Source: an uncultured Pseudomonadota bacterium (lineage in GTDB: Bacteria; Myxococcota_A; Bradymonadia; Bradymonadales; Bradymonadaceae). From it: a stretch of 64,000 nt of DNA. The DNA lies in NCBI GenBank assembly GCA_913057905.1, contig CAJXPB010000009.1, positions 52,596 through 116,595 on the forward strand, written 5' to 3'. A program made the position numbers and the translations under genes. The notes under the pieces were generated by a model. The model did no database searches. It was not told the origin of the DNA and saw only the letters and a program-made list of their open reading frames with translations. Of this stretch, positions 46,198-55,513 are shown one piece after another; the stretch's first letter is position 1, and every line of letters starts with the position of its first letter.

Positions 46198-47613
46198 TCA
46201 ATCTTCGATTTCGTATTTGTCGAGGCGGTATCTAAGGCTCCTGAAGGAGATCCCGAGTTTCTCGGCCGCCTCCTTTTTAACCCCGTCTGTTTGGTCCAGA
46301 GCTTTTTCGATGAGTCGGCATTCCAGTTGCTCCACCATCGCCTCCAGGTCGAGGCCGTCTTCGGGCACGTCGAGATCTTGAGTAATCTCGTCAAAGGAAT
46401 CTTCCTGAAGGTGCGAAGGCATGACGTCCATACCAATCAGCGAATCCTGAGTGAGCGTCACGGCTCGTTGCATCAGATTCTCGAGCTCTCGCACGTTTCC
46501 GGGAAACGAGTAGTTTAGGAGAGCACGCTTAACCTCGGCCGAGATTCCGTCGATCTGTTTTTCCATCGACTCGGAGATCTCTTCGACGAAGTGGCGGGCT
46601 AGCAGTGGAATGTCGCTTCGCCGGTTTCGCAACGGGGGCAGTTCGATAGGTATCACATTGAGGCGAAAAAAGAGGTCCTCGCGGAAATGGCCGTCTTCGA
46701 CCTCCTGGCGGAGATCTCGGTTTGTGGCGGCCAGGATCCGACAGTCGACATCGAGTTCTTCGTTGCTGCCGACAGGTTTGACCTTCCGTTCCTGCAATAC
46801 GCGTAAAAGCTTGACCTGGGTCGCTTCGTTGAGCTCGCCGATTTCGTCCAAAAAGACAGTGCCGCCCTGTGCAGCTTGAAAGATCCCCTCCTTGTCTTCC
46901 TCGGCGCCCGTGAAGGCCCCTTTAATATGTCCGAATAGTTCGCTCTCGATCAGGGACTCGGGGATGGCCCCGCAACTTATGGGTCTGAACGGGCCCTCTG
47001 ATACCTCGCTGCGTTGGTGAATCGCCTGGGCGACGAGCTCCTTTCCAGTTCCCGATTCTCCGGTGATCAGTACCGTGGACGGAGTCGGTGCCACCTGAGA
47101 GATGAGGTTGAAGACCTCCTGCATCGGCTCTGACTGACCGATGATGTCTCCAAATTGCTCTTTGTTTGCCAAGGCCCGCCGCAGATAGACGTTCTCGCTT
47201 TTGAGGTCGTATTTCTCCAGTGCTCTCTCGACGACGGCCTTTGCCTGGTCGACCTTGAAAGGCTTTTGAATGTAATCGTAGGCACCGCTCTTCAGTGCGG
47301 AGATCGCAGACTCCGGGGTGGCGTGCGCCGTGATGATGACCACCTGGCAGGCGGGGTCTACTTGTTTAGAGGTCTCGAGCACATCTTGGCCGTCGGCTCC
47401 GGGCATCTTCAGATCGGTGATGACCAGTCGAAATCGTTCACCATCTTCAATTCGTTCGATGGCCCCCTCGCCACGTTCTTCGGTCACGACCTCGTGGCCC
47501 TCCTTCTCGAGCATGATCGTCAGAAATTCGCGCATGCTCTGTTCGTCATCGACCACGAGGATCGGTCGACGTTCGGATGCTTCACCGACATCTGTGACGT
47601 CCGAAAGGCTCAT
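46198..47613 (-). CDS. pilR: Sigma-54-dependent response regulator PilR
   Basis: 471 residues. Receiver domain 17-130 with acidic pair D22-D23, phosphoacceptor D67 and K117. AAA+ domain with Walker A GESGTGKE (185-192), sigma-54-contacting GAFTGA (232-237) and Walker B FLDEIGE. C-terminal Fis-type helix-turn-helix (EKLGISFRSLRYRL). Phosphorylated PilR activates sigma-54 promoters of pilin genes. It lies directly after pilS in the same direction, and both pilins downstream have matching promoter sequences. Confidence 0.95.
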   Translation of the reverse strand: MSLSDVTDVGEASERRPILVVDDEQSMREFLTIMLEKEGHEVVTEERGEGAIERIEDGERFRLVITDLKMPGADGQDVLETSKQVDPACQVVIITAHATPESAISALKSGAYDYIQKPFKVDQAKAVVERALEKYDLKSENVYLRRALANKEQFGDIIGQSEPMQEVFNLISQVAPTPSTVLITGESGTGKELVAQAIHQRSEVSEGPFRPISCGAIPESLIESELFGHIKGAFTGAEEDKEGIFQAAQGGTVFLDEIGELNEATQVKLLRVLQERKVKPVGSNEELDVDCRILAATNRDLRQEVEDGHFREDLFFRLNVIPIELPPLRNRRSDIPLLARHFVEEISESMEKQIDGISAEVKRALLNYSFPGNVRELENLMQRAVTLTQDSLIGMDVMPSHLQEDSFDEITQDLDVPEDGLDLEAMVEQLECRLIEKALDQTDGVKKEAAEKLGISFRSLRYRLDKYEIED

Positions 47614-47640
47614 TTGCGTAATCGTAAAGTGGGAGTGAAG

Positions 47641-49350
47641 TCAGCCGGCAGCAGGCAACTTGATGGTAAAACGGGCACCACCGAGAGGGCCATGGGGAGC
47701 TACCTCGATGCTGCCTTCATGTTCTTCGATCAGCCTATAAGTGGTGGCGAGTCCCAATCCAGAACCCTCTTCTTTGGTCGTGAAGAAGGGCTCGAAAATG
47801 TGGTCGAGATCTTCGTTGTCGATCCCCGGTCCGTTGTCGTCGACGACGATTTCGACCGAGCGACCACTATGTTGTCTCGAAGTGCTCGCGCCCGCGAGCT
47901 GAACTCGAATCTTCGGATCGACATCTCGGCCGGCCTCTCCGAGGGCCGATTCTGCATTGTTTAAGAGGTTCCAGACGATTTGCCGGAGACTCTCCTGGTC
48001 TCCCTGGACCACAAAATCCTCGGTTCCGTCGGATTGCTTCAACGAGAGTTCGACTGGCGGAGAGCCGTTTCGATTGTCGAACAGTGACACCACGTCGTCT
48101 ACAAGATTTTCGAGGTCGACGGGCTCGAACGTGAGCTCCGAGGGGCGGCTGTAATCGAGAAACTCCGAGATCAACACGTCGAGCCGGTCGACTTCACGAA
48201 GAATAATCTGCATGAGATTCTGGTCGGTCTCATCCAGCGAAGCAGTCTGTTGGAGCATCTCGACCGACCCGCTGATAGACGCAAGGGGATTTCGAATTTC
48301 GTGGGCGATCGAGGCGGCCAACTCCCCAACGGCAGCGAGTCGCTCGGCGCGTCGGTTCTTCTCTTCCAGCCGTTTTATCTCGGTCAAGTCTTGAAAGACG
48401 ATGATGTGGCCGGCCTGCTCCGCCTGGTCCTCCCGGAGCGGGGAGTGAGAGAATCCAAGGAATCGAGTCTGACCGTCGGGATGGGTGTATTCGCACTCTC
48501 TCCTGCGGCGAGAATGCGCCTGGCGGTCGTCCATGTTGTTATCCGACTCGTCCGCCAATGCTCGGTCAAATGCCGGGGCGAGGTCCTCGAGTCGCATTCC
48601 GACGAGTGTCTCCTGCGATGGTCCGAGAATCTCGGAGGCGGCTTCGTTGACGAAGAAGACGCGACCTTCGTCGTCGACAGTGAGCAGCCCGCTGGAGAGG
48701 CTCGCCACGATATTTCGGGTCAGCGTCTGAAGTTGGCGTAGGTCGGACTCGGTCTGCTCCAACTCTCCGCTGATTTCGCCCAATCGCTGCGAGAGTTGTC
48801 CCGCCAAAAACGCAATGAGGAAGGCGGCCGCGGCATTGACGCCGATCTCGAAGGTCATCGGCAGGAGCTGAACACCACCCGCGGGCAGTCCCAACCATCC
48901 TTGTCCCAGTTGAGCGGCGGTCAGAAAGCCGATCCCGGAGAAGAACAATACGGTCGTCCCGGCCACCCAGAGGGCCGCCATGCGGCCAGCCACGACCGCC
49001 GCATTGATGATGTTCAGGTAGAAAAGGAAGATGAAGAGGCTGTCGAGCCCGCGCGTAAATAAGACGAGGACGCCGACCAGTACCATGTCGGCGGCGAGCT
49101 GAAAGATCGCCAGACCCCGGAGCGCCTCCAGTTGCTCCAGAAGGACCGCATAGATGATCGTCAGAAGGTAGGTGACGACGATCAGACTCAGCAGCGCGAC
49201 GTTGCGCGGCTCCGACAGGCTGCCGAGTTGTTCGGCGTCGATGGCAATCGTACCGCCGAGGAGGACCGTCGCCAGCAACACGCGAAACGACATCAGCCCC
49301 TTGAGCCTTCGCTCGAGGGAGATGTCTCGACCTGGGGTCGACTCCGCCAT
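47641..49350 (-). CDS. pilS: Sensor histidine kinase PilS
   Basis: 569 residues. About six membrane segments in residues 20-185, the PilS layout, then a PAS domain (about 215-325), HisKA with the phosphoacceptor H350 in SIAHEIRNPL, and a HATPase with IVWNLLNNAE, DNGPGID and GSGLGLATT. In Pseudomonas PilS senses PilA level in the inner membrane. Its ATG overlaps the pilC stop by one base (TGATG on the minus strand), so the two are coupled. Confidence 0.93.
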   Translation of the reverse strand: MAESTPGRDISLERRLKGLMSFRVLLATVLLGGTIAIDAEQLGSLSEPRNVALLSLIVVTYLLTIIYAVLLEQLEALRGLAIFQLAADMVLVGVLVLFTRGLDSLFIFLFYLNIINAAVVAGRMAALWVAGTTVLFFSGIGFLTAAQLGQGWLGLPAGGVQLLPMTFEIGVNAAAAFLIAFLAGQLSQRLGEISGELEQTESDLRQLQTLTRNIVASLSSGLLTVDDEGRVFFVNEAASEILGPSQETLVGMRLEDLAPAFDRALADESDNNMDDRQAHSRRRRECEYTHPDGQTRFLGFSHSPLREDQAEQAGHIIVFQDLTEIKRLEEKNRRAERLAAVGELAASIAHEIRNPLASISGSVEMLQQTASLDETDQNLMQIILREVDRLDVLISEFLDYSRPSELTFEPVDLENLVDDVVSLFDNRNGSPPVELSLKQSDGTEDFVVQGDQESLRQIVWNLLNNAESALGEAGRDVDPKIRVQLAGASTSRQHSGRSVEIVVDDNGPGIDNEDLDHIFEPFFTTKEEGSGLGLATTYRLIEEHEGSIEVAPHGPLGGARFTIKLPAAG

Positions 49351-50576
49351 CAGCCGCCCTGAATATTGCCGGCCATCGTGAAGATAGGCAGGTACATGGC
49401 GATGAGCATACCCCCGACCACGAAGCCGAGGAACACCATCAACAGGGGTTCGATCATCGACGTCAGATTGTCGACGGCGACGTCGACTTCGTCTTCATAA
49501 AAGTCGGCGATCTTCCCGAGCATGGTATCTAGGGCACCGGTCGATTCGCCGACCCCGATCATCTGGACGACGAGATCCGGAAAGACCCCAGTCTTTTTGA
49601 GCGGCTCCACCAGATTTTGCCCCTGGCTGATCTGCTCCCGCGTGTACATGATCGCTTCCTGAACCCGCATGTTTCCTGCGGTTCGGCTCACGATCTCCAG
49701 ACTGTCGATGATCGGGACGCCCGAGGAGACCATGGTTCCCAGGGTACGGGTGAACCGGGCGACCGCCGTCTTGCGTACCAGAGGTCCGAAAATGGGTACG
49801 TTCAGGATGACGCGATCAAAGATCTTCCGCGTCGGCTTGTAGTTAAGGATCGCCATGATCAACACGACCGTGCCGACGATCCCCCCGACGATGCCCAAGA
49901 TATTGGTCTGTACAAAATTGGACACACCAACGACGAACTGGGTCGGGCCGGGTAACTCGCCGCTCCCCATGTCGCTGAACATATTCTGAAAGGTCGGGAT
50001 GACCTTGTAGAGCAACACGACGACGACGGCGACGGCGATGAGCAGGACGATGATCGGGTACGAGAAGGCGCTCTTGACCTTCTGGCGCAGCTCCATCGAC
50101 TTTTCGAGCTGGACCGCCAGCCGATTTAGGATGGTATCGAGGATACCTCCCACCTCGCCGGCTTCGACGAGGCTGACGTACAACTCGTTGAAAGCACCCG
50201 GGTGTTTGGCCATCGCATCGGCCAACGTCGAACCCGATTCGATGTCTTTCTTGACGTCGAAGATGACCTGTTTGAGCGCCTTGTCCGGCTCGGCTTTCCC
50301 CAAGAGTTCGAGACACTGGACCAGGGGCAGGCCGGCGTCGATCATCGTGGCGAACTGCCGGGTGAAGACGACGACGGACTTGGTCGAAACCCCGCCGATC
50401 GCCGGCAGCTCAATATTGAATTCCATGTCGAGAAGGCCCTTCTTCTTCTCGACCTTCGACGGCTGGATACGCTGATCTCGAAGCCGCTGCTGCACTTCAT
50501 TGGGATTCTCGGCATCCATCTCACCCGAGCGCGAATCTCCTCCCTGGGTTGTGCCTTCCCACACAAATGTCGGCAT
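49350..50576 (-). CDS. pilC: Type IV pilus inner-membrane platform protein PilC
   Basis: 408 residues, normal length. Two GspF domains (FTRQFATMIDAGLPLVQCLELL and FTRTLGTMVSSGVPIIDSLEIV) each followed by membrane segments (about 172-195, 215-240 and 380-402). PilC docks PilB or PilT beneath the membrane. GAGGA lies four bases before the ATG. The spacing to pilT is about 96 bases. Confidence 0.95.
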   Translation of the reverse strand: MPTFVWEGTTQGGDSRSGEMDAENPNEVQQRLRDQRIQPSKVEKKKGLLDMEFNIELPAIGGVSTKSVVVFTRQFATMIDAGLPLVQCLELLGKAEPDKALKQVIFDVKKDIESGSTLADAMAKHPGAFNELYVSLVEAGEVGGILDTILNRLAVQLEKSMELRQKVKSAFSYPIIVLLIAVAVVVVLLYKVIPTFQNMFSDMGSGELPGPTQFVVGVSNFVQTNILGIVGGIVGTVVLIMAILNYKPTRKIFDRVILNVPIFGPLVRKTAVARFTRTLGTMVSSGVPIIDSLEIVSRTAGNMRVQEAIMYTREQISQGQNLVEPLKKTGVFPDLVVQMIGVGESTGALDTMLGKIADFYEDEVDVAVDNLTSMIEPLLMVFLGFVVGGMLIAMYLPIFTMAGNIQGG

Positions 50577-50672
50577 CCGTTCCTCTTACGGCGTACGGCT
50601 AAATCCAGCGTCTCGTCTGCTGGGTACTGTAGATTTGAAAGGCGAACGCGGCTCAGTGCAAATTATTCGGTC

Positions 50673-51821
50673 TCACGTGTAGTTGATCTGATTGTTCCGG
50701 CTTCGTCCGCCGGAGGAGCCACCCGAATTATTTGAGGAGCGGTCGTCGAGAGTGGCGGAATCCTTCTGAATCATCGTGCGAAGCTCCTGGGTATCGGAGC
50801 TTCGCGCCATCGCTTCGTCCCTGGCGATCTGTCCCTGCGACAGCAGGTGGTACAGGGATTGATTCATGGTCTGCATGAACGTCTCGGATTGTCCGACCTG
50901 CATGGCACTGTAGATCTGGTGAGGTTTGTCCTCGCGGATCAGATTTCGGATGGCCGGCGAAGGGATCATAACTTCGGTGGCAACCACCCGTCCTCGGCCC
51001 GACTTGTGGGGCAGAAGCTGCTGACTGACGACTCCCTCGAGAACGAAGGAGAGCTGGGCCCGAACCTGGGGTTGTTGGTGCGGTGGGAATACGTCGATGA
51101 TCCTGTTGATCGTCTGGACGGCGCTGTTGGTGTGCAACGTGCCAAAGGTCAGGTGACCGGTCTCCGAGATCGTCAGTGCGGCTTCGATGGTCTCCAGGTC
51201 CCGAAGCTCACCGATCAATACGACGTCGGGGTCCTGGCGCAGCACGTATTTTAGAGCTTCCGAGAAGCTCGAAGTGTCGGCTCCGACCTCACGTTGGTTG
51301 ACCAGCGAGTTTTTGTGAGGATGGAGGAATTCGATGGGGTCTTCGACGGTCAATACGTGCGTGCGGCGCTCCCGATTGATCTTGTCGACAATACTGGCGA
51401 GGGTCGTCGACTTTCCGGAGCCGGTCGGTCCGGTGACCAGGATCAATCCCCGTTGTTTGTTTGAGAATTTGCCCACGACCGGAGGAAGGCCGAGCTCTTC
51501 GATCGACATCGTGTCCATCGGGATCGCCCGGAACACCCCGGCGACCGACCCCCGCTGCATGAAGACGTTTCCTCGGAATCGGCTCAGGCCTTTGACGCCG
51601 AAAGAGAAGTCGAGTTCGTTTTTCTCTTCGAAGGTCTGTTTCTGCGAGTCGGTCAGCACACTGTAGCAGAGCTGCCGGGTCTCTTTCGGGGTCAATTCCG
51701 ACGTCTTCAAGGGGACGAGTGACCCGTCGATCCGAAGCTGAGGGGGGCTCTTGACGGTAATGTGAAGGTCGCTGGCGTCCTTCTCGACCATGACCTTCAG
51801 CAACTGGTGTAGATTTGGCAT
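50673..51821 (-). CDS. pilT: Pilus retraction ATPase PilT
   Basis: 382 residues. Walker A GPTGSGKS (131-138), Asp box, Walker B with IGELRD, His box GTLHTNSA and the PilT-specific AIRNLIRE motif (290-297), which separates it from PilB. PilT depolymerises the pilus and powers twitching. The C-terminal 25 residues are Ser/Gly/Asn-rich, longer than usual. Confidence 0.96.
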   Translation of the reverse strand: MPNLHQLLKVMVEKDASDLHITVKSPPQLRIDGSLVPLKTSELTPKETRQLCYSVLTDSQKQTFEEKNELDFSFGVKGLSRFRGNVFMQRGSVAGVFRAIPMDTMSIEELGLPPVVGKFSNKQRGLILVTGPTGSGKSTTLASIVDKINRERRTHVLTVEDPIEFLHPHKNSLVNQREVGADTSSFSEALKYVLRQDPDVVLIGELRDLETIEAALTISETGHLTFGTLHTNSAVQTINRIIDVFPPHQQPQVRAQLSFVLEGVVSQQLLPHKSGRGRVVATEVMIPSPAIRNLIREDKPHQIYSAMQVGQSETFMQTMNQSLYHLLSQGQIARDEAMARSSDTQELRTMIQKDSATLDDRSSNNSGGSSGGRSRNNQINYT

Positions 51822-51841
51822 AGCTCGAAATCCCTGCAGTA

Positions 51842-53584
51842 TCAGTTGTCCGGGGCGGTATTTCGTACGACTTCTTCGGGGCTCGTCACGCCATCGAACA
51901 TCTTGTTGATAGCGGCCTGGCGCAGGGTCGTCATGCCCATCCGAATCGCTTCGGCCTTCAACTCTGCCGACGAATATCCCTGAATGACGTAATTTTTGAA
52001 TTCATCGTTGATCTTGAGGACTTCGAAGAAAGCCACGCGGCCGCTGTACCCGGAATCTTCGCAGTTCGAACAGCCCACCCCGTGATAAACGGTCTGGCCG
52101 AGCTTCGACTCCGGCACTTCCATTTCTCGCAATTTCTCTTCGCCGACATCGTACGGCTCTTTGCATTCCTCGCAGATCCGACGGCCCAGACGCTGGGCGA
52201 CGACGACGTTCAGCGCCGCAGTCACCAGGAATGGTTCGACGCCCATGTTGAGCAGACGACTGACCGTGCTGGGCGCATCGTTGGTGTGGAGCGTACTCAA
52301 CACCATGTGGCCGGTCAGGGCGGCCTTGATCGAGATTTCGGCGGTCTCGAAGTCCCGGACCTCCCCGACCATGATGATGTCGGGGTCCTGGCGCAGGAAC
52401 GAGCGCAGCGCCGTCGCGAAGTTGAGCCCGATCGACTCCTTCATCTGGCACTGGTTGATTCCCTCCAGATTGAACTCCACCGGGTCTTCGGCCGTCGATA
52501 TATTCTCCCGGACGGTGTTCAGCTCGCTGAGGGCCGAATACAGGGTCGTGGTCTTTCCGGAACCCGTCGGCCCGGTGACCAGACACATCCCGTAGGGTTG
52601 GTGGATTGCGTTCTTGAACGTGTCCAGCGGCTTCTGCTCGAACCCGAGCTTCGTCATGTCGAGCTGCAGGTTCGACTTGTCGAGCAGCCGCAAGACCACC
52701 TTCTCGCCGAACATCGTCGGCAGGACGCTGACGCGGAAGTCCATCTCCCGGTCATTTCCCATCTTCAACTTGATCCGACCGTCCTGCGGAAGCCGCCGTT
52801 CGGCGATGTCCAGGTTCGCCATGATCTTGAGCCGCGAGATTATCGCGCTCTGCAACTTCTTGGGCGGGTGCATGACCTCGCGGAGGACACCGTCGATCCG
52901 GAATCGAACCCGGAAATCATCTTCGTACGGCTCGACGTGGATGTCCGAGGTCCCCTTGTCGATAGCATCGACCAGGATCATGTTGACCAATCGAACGACC
53001 GGCGCATCCTCGGAGGCCTGCGCCAGATCGTTGACATCGACAGCATCGTCGTCTTCCTCGACGTAGTCGACGTCATCGACGTCGAGATCCCCCATGATCT
53101 CGTCGTAGTCGTAGTTCGACCGTAGGTTTTGGGACTGGCCGGCCTGGTAATACTTCTCGAGCGCCGACTCGATCTGCGTCTCACTGGCGACGACGACTTC
53201 GATGTCGTAGCCCGTAGAAAATCTGAGATCGTCGATGGCATAGATGTTCGAGGGGTCCGCCATGGCGACGACCAGGTTCGAGCCCGAACGATTGATCGGG
53301 ATGCACTGGTGTCTCTTTGCGATCTTTTCGGGAATGAGATCGATGACTTCAGCGGGAATGTCGACCGTCGACAGGTCGACCGATGGGACGCCGTGGTGCT
53401 CACTCAAGAAGGAGGTGAGGTCGTCCTCCTCCAGATACCCCATCTTGGTGAGCTCGTAGCCGAGTCGATTCCCCTCCCGGTCGGATTTTCGTTTAGCCTT
53501 CTGAAGCTGTTCCGGTGTGATCGCCTGTTCGCGAACTAAAAGTTCGCCGAATTGGTCGCCGGAGTGCCCGTCATTGTTTGCCAT
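51842..53584 (-). CDS. pilB: Pilus extension ATPase PilB
   Basis: 580 residues. N-terminal T2SSE_N/MshEN-like domain (10-145), an unusually acidic linker (about 160-190), then the ATPase with Walker A GPTGSGKT (338-345), Walker B MVGEVRD, His box STLHTNDA and the four-Cys zinc site C471, C474, C505, C508. The zinc site is normal for PilB/GspE. First gene of the pil operon, with a promoter candidate just upstream and no clear ribosome site. Confidence 0.96.
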   Translation of the reverse strand: MANNDGHSGDQFGELLVREQAITPEQLQKAKRKSDREGNRLGYELTKMGYLEEDDLTSFLSEHHGVPSVDLSTVDIPAEVIDLIPEKIAKRHQCIPINRSGSNLVVAMADPSNIYAIDDLRFSTGYDIEVVVASETQIESALEKYYQAGQSQNLRSNYDYDEIMGDLDVDDVDYVEEDDDAVDVNDLAQASEDAPVVRLVNMILVDAIDKGTSDIHVEPYEDDFRVRFRIDGVLREVMHPPKKLQSAIISRLKIMANLDIAERRLPQDGRIKLKMGNDREMDFRVSVLPTMFGEKVVLRLLDKSNLQLDMTKLGFEQKPLDTFKNAIHQPYGMCLVTGPTGSGKTTTLYSALSELNTVRENISTAEDPVEFNLEGINQCQMKESIGLNFATALRSFLRQDPDIIMVGEVRDFETAEISIKAALTGHMVLSTLHTNDAPSTVSRLLNMGVEPFLVTAALNVVVAQRLGRRICEECKEPYDVGEEKLREMEVPESKLGQTVYHGVGCSNCEDSGYSGRVAFFEVLKINDEFKNYVIQGYSSAELKAEAIRMGMTTLRQAAINKMFDGVTSPEEVVRNTAPDN

Positions 53585-53607
53585 GGACGCAGATATAGGC
53601 GAGACAA

Positions 53608-53636
53608 AGGATATTGAGCTGCACGATACGTGTTAA
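53608..53636 (-). promoter_or_regulatory. Candidate sigma-70 promoter of the pil operon
   Basis: Minus strand TTAACA (53631-53636), 17 bases, TATCCT (53608-53613). Transcription would start near 53601 and leave a leader of only about 17 bases, in line with the poor ribosome site of pilB. Confidence 0.5.
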
Positions 53637-53669
53637 AGTTACCACACCCCTCAGTGGGGCAGCAAGCAA

Positions 53670-55430
53670 ATGCATCTATTCTCGAACGCCAGGGTCCGCG
53701 ACGGGGCGGGCCTGTTTCTGGCAACGCTGTGTTTGTACATCTGGCGGCTTCCCTCTCACTTTCTTGCGGGAGATGGTGGCCTCTTTGCGACGGTCTTTGA
53801 GGTCGGCGGATACGGGCATCCCCCCGGGTACCCACTGTTTTCGTTGTATCTGCAGGCCTGGAGTTGGCTGCCGGTGGAATCGGCATTCTGGGGCGCCGCC
53901 TTTGCAACGTCTATTCTCGGAGCACTTGCCGTCGCCCTCCTGTACATCGCCGCTCGAGAGTGGGGGGCGGGGCGCTTCGGCGCTGTGGCAGGGGCTATCA
54001 TCTTTGGTACGGCCGCCGACGTTTGGCTGATTCACACTCAGCCAGAGGTGTTTGCGTTGCATCATTGTCTGATCGCCGGTGTGCTCATCCTGTCGAGCCC
54101 CAACACCAGTGTCGATGGTCAGACGATCGTTCTGGGGCTCTCGGCGCTCGGTGGGCTCGGCGTTGCTCACCATCACACTCTCGTGTTTCTCGCGCCTCTC
54201 GGATTGTGGGCTGGCTGGCGAGCCTTCGATCGGTTGGGTCGGCAGCTTTCATTGCTCGGCGCTGCGGTTGGAGTCTTCGTTGCGGCTGCAGCCGTACCCT
54301 ACACCTACGTCATCTGGGTAAATCTCGCTGATGTCGGTTGGCACTGGGGTCGCCTGCAGGGGCCCTCTGAGTTTTTGCATCTTCTTCTGCGAGGCGACTA
54401 CGGTACCACGTCATTGACCTCGGGAGAGGCCGGACTGAAGCCGTGGGAACAAGTCGGTCATTTGATCCACTACTCGGCCCGAGACCTTCTCTGGGTTCCG
54501 TTTGTTGTTGCGCTGGGCGCCCTCGGTTGGGAGATGACCTCGTCGACGACGGATTCGGACGTTCGACTCCACTGGATTCTTTTGAGTGTGTGTACCCTTC
54601 TGGCCGGCCCGATATTCTTGTGTCTGATCGGTCGGGTTCCCGAGGGAGTCGACTACCTGCATATCCGAAAATTTCACCTGCCGTTCGAGCTTCTGCTCGC
54701 CATTCCCCTTGCCTCGGGCACGACCCGAGCTCTCGGTCATCGGTTGAAAGCAACACTTCAGGCAATCGTTTTGGCGGCCCTTCTCGCTGCTGGTGTGGTG
54801 ACGTCGCTCGAACACCTAAAGACTCACCAGCTTCCGACGGTCGATCAGTATGTTCGACACATGCTGAGCGTCGTTCCCGAAGATGCAATCATCCTCGGTA
54901 CCGGCGACCATCACTTCATTGGGAGTCTCTATATGCAGAAGACCGATGGGCTGCGAAAAGACGTCACCTACCTGGATGCAACGCTCCTGGCGACCGAGTG
55001 GTTTAATGACCGTGCTCGAACTGAGACTGGCGCTGAACTTCCCTACGAGGGAACAACTGTGAATACAGACCGGGTGTTGGATGCGCTGCAGGCCACCGGT
55101 CGACCCGTGTTCGTGACCCATGTTTTTCACGACGGATTGCTCGAAGGCAGAAGGGTCGAACCGTATGGCCCATTGGTTCGGCTGGTCCCAGAGAACTCCC
55201 GGCCAGGGTCGCCTGCCGAGATTTTTGAGCGTAATCTGGGTCTCCTCCGGCAAGGCCGCTTTGAGCCGGTCCCGTGGGCACCTGCGACGAGTTGGTCTCG
55301 ATACGTACAGAACAGTTACGCCCAACAGTGGAGTGTTCTTGCAAAGACCCTCGAGCAAGCGGGTAGGACCGACCAGGCGGATCGAGCTCGCGAGGTCGGG
55401 GATCTGCTCGACGGGCAGGCCGGCGAATGA
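53670..55430 (+). CDS. DUF2723/GT-C multi-pass membrane protein
   Basis: 586 residues with about ten membrane segments. The first loop has GDGGLFATV (D35) and HPPGYPLF (50-57), the signature of DUF2723 GT-C glycosyltransferases. About 190 C-terminal residues form a soluble domain (VVPEDAIILGTGDHHFIGSLY) typical of the same family. A sugar is probably moved from a polyprenyl carrier. It is the first of four same-direction glycan genes and is divergent from pilB with only 85 bases between. Confidence 0.85.
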   Translation: MHLFSNARVRDGAGLFLATLCLYIWRLPSHFLAGDGGLFATVFEVGGYGHPPGYPLFSLYLQAWSWLPVESAFWGAAFATSILGALAVALLYIAAREWGAGRFGAVAGAIIFGTAADVWLIHTQPEVFALHHCLIAGVLILSSPNTSVDGQTIVLGLSALGGLGVAHHHTLVFLAPLGLWAGWRAFDRLGRQLSLLGAAVGVFVAAAAVPYTYVIWVNLADVGWHWGRLQGPSEFLHLLLRGDYGTTSLTSGEAGLKPWEQVGHLIHYSARDLLWVPFVVALGALGWEMTSSTTDSDVRLHWILLSVCTLLAGPIFLCLIGRVPEGVDYLHIRKFHLPFELLLAIPLASGTTRALGHRLKATLQAIVLAALLAAGVVTSLEHLKTHQLPTVDQYVRHMLSVVPEDAIILGTGDHHFIGSLYMQKTDGLRKDVTYLDATLLATEWFNDRARTETGAELPYEGTTVNTDRVLDALQATGRPVFVTHVFHDGLLEGRRVEPYGPLVRLVPENSRPGSPAEIFERNLGLLRQGRFEPVPWAPATSWSRYVQNSYAQQWSVLAKTLEQAGRTDQADRAREVGDLLDGQAGE

Positions 55431-55513
55431 CGGCGAGTTTGTTGACCGGCCGGACATCGAAAAATATGCTTCGGATGATCCGGTGGACGCCTCCCAGGTA
55501 AAGAGAGTTGGCG

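Noticed and set aside
53621..53636. Possible sigma-54 site before pilB
   Set aside because: Reads TAACAC in place of the TGG-type -24 element; the essential GG is missing. A sigma-70 pair in the same region fits better.
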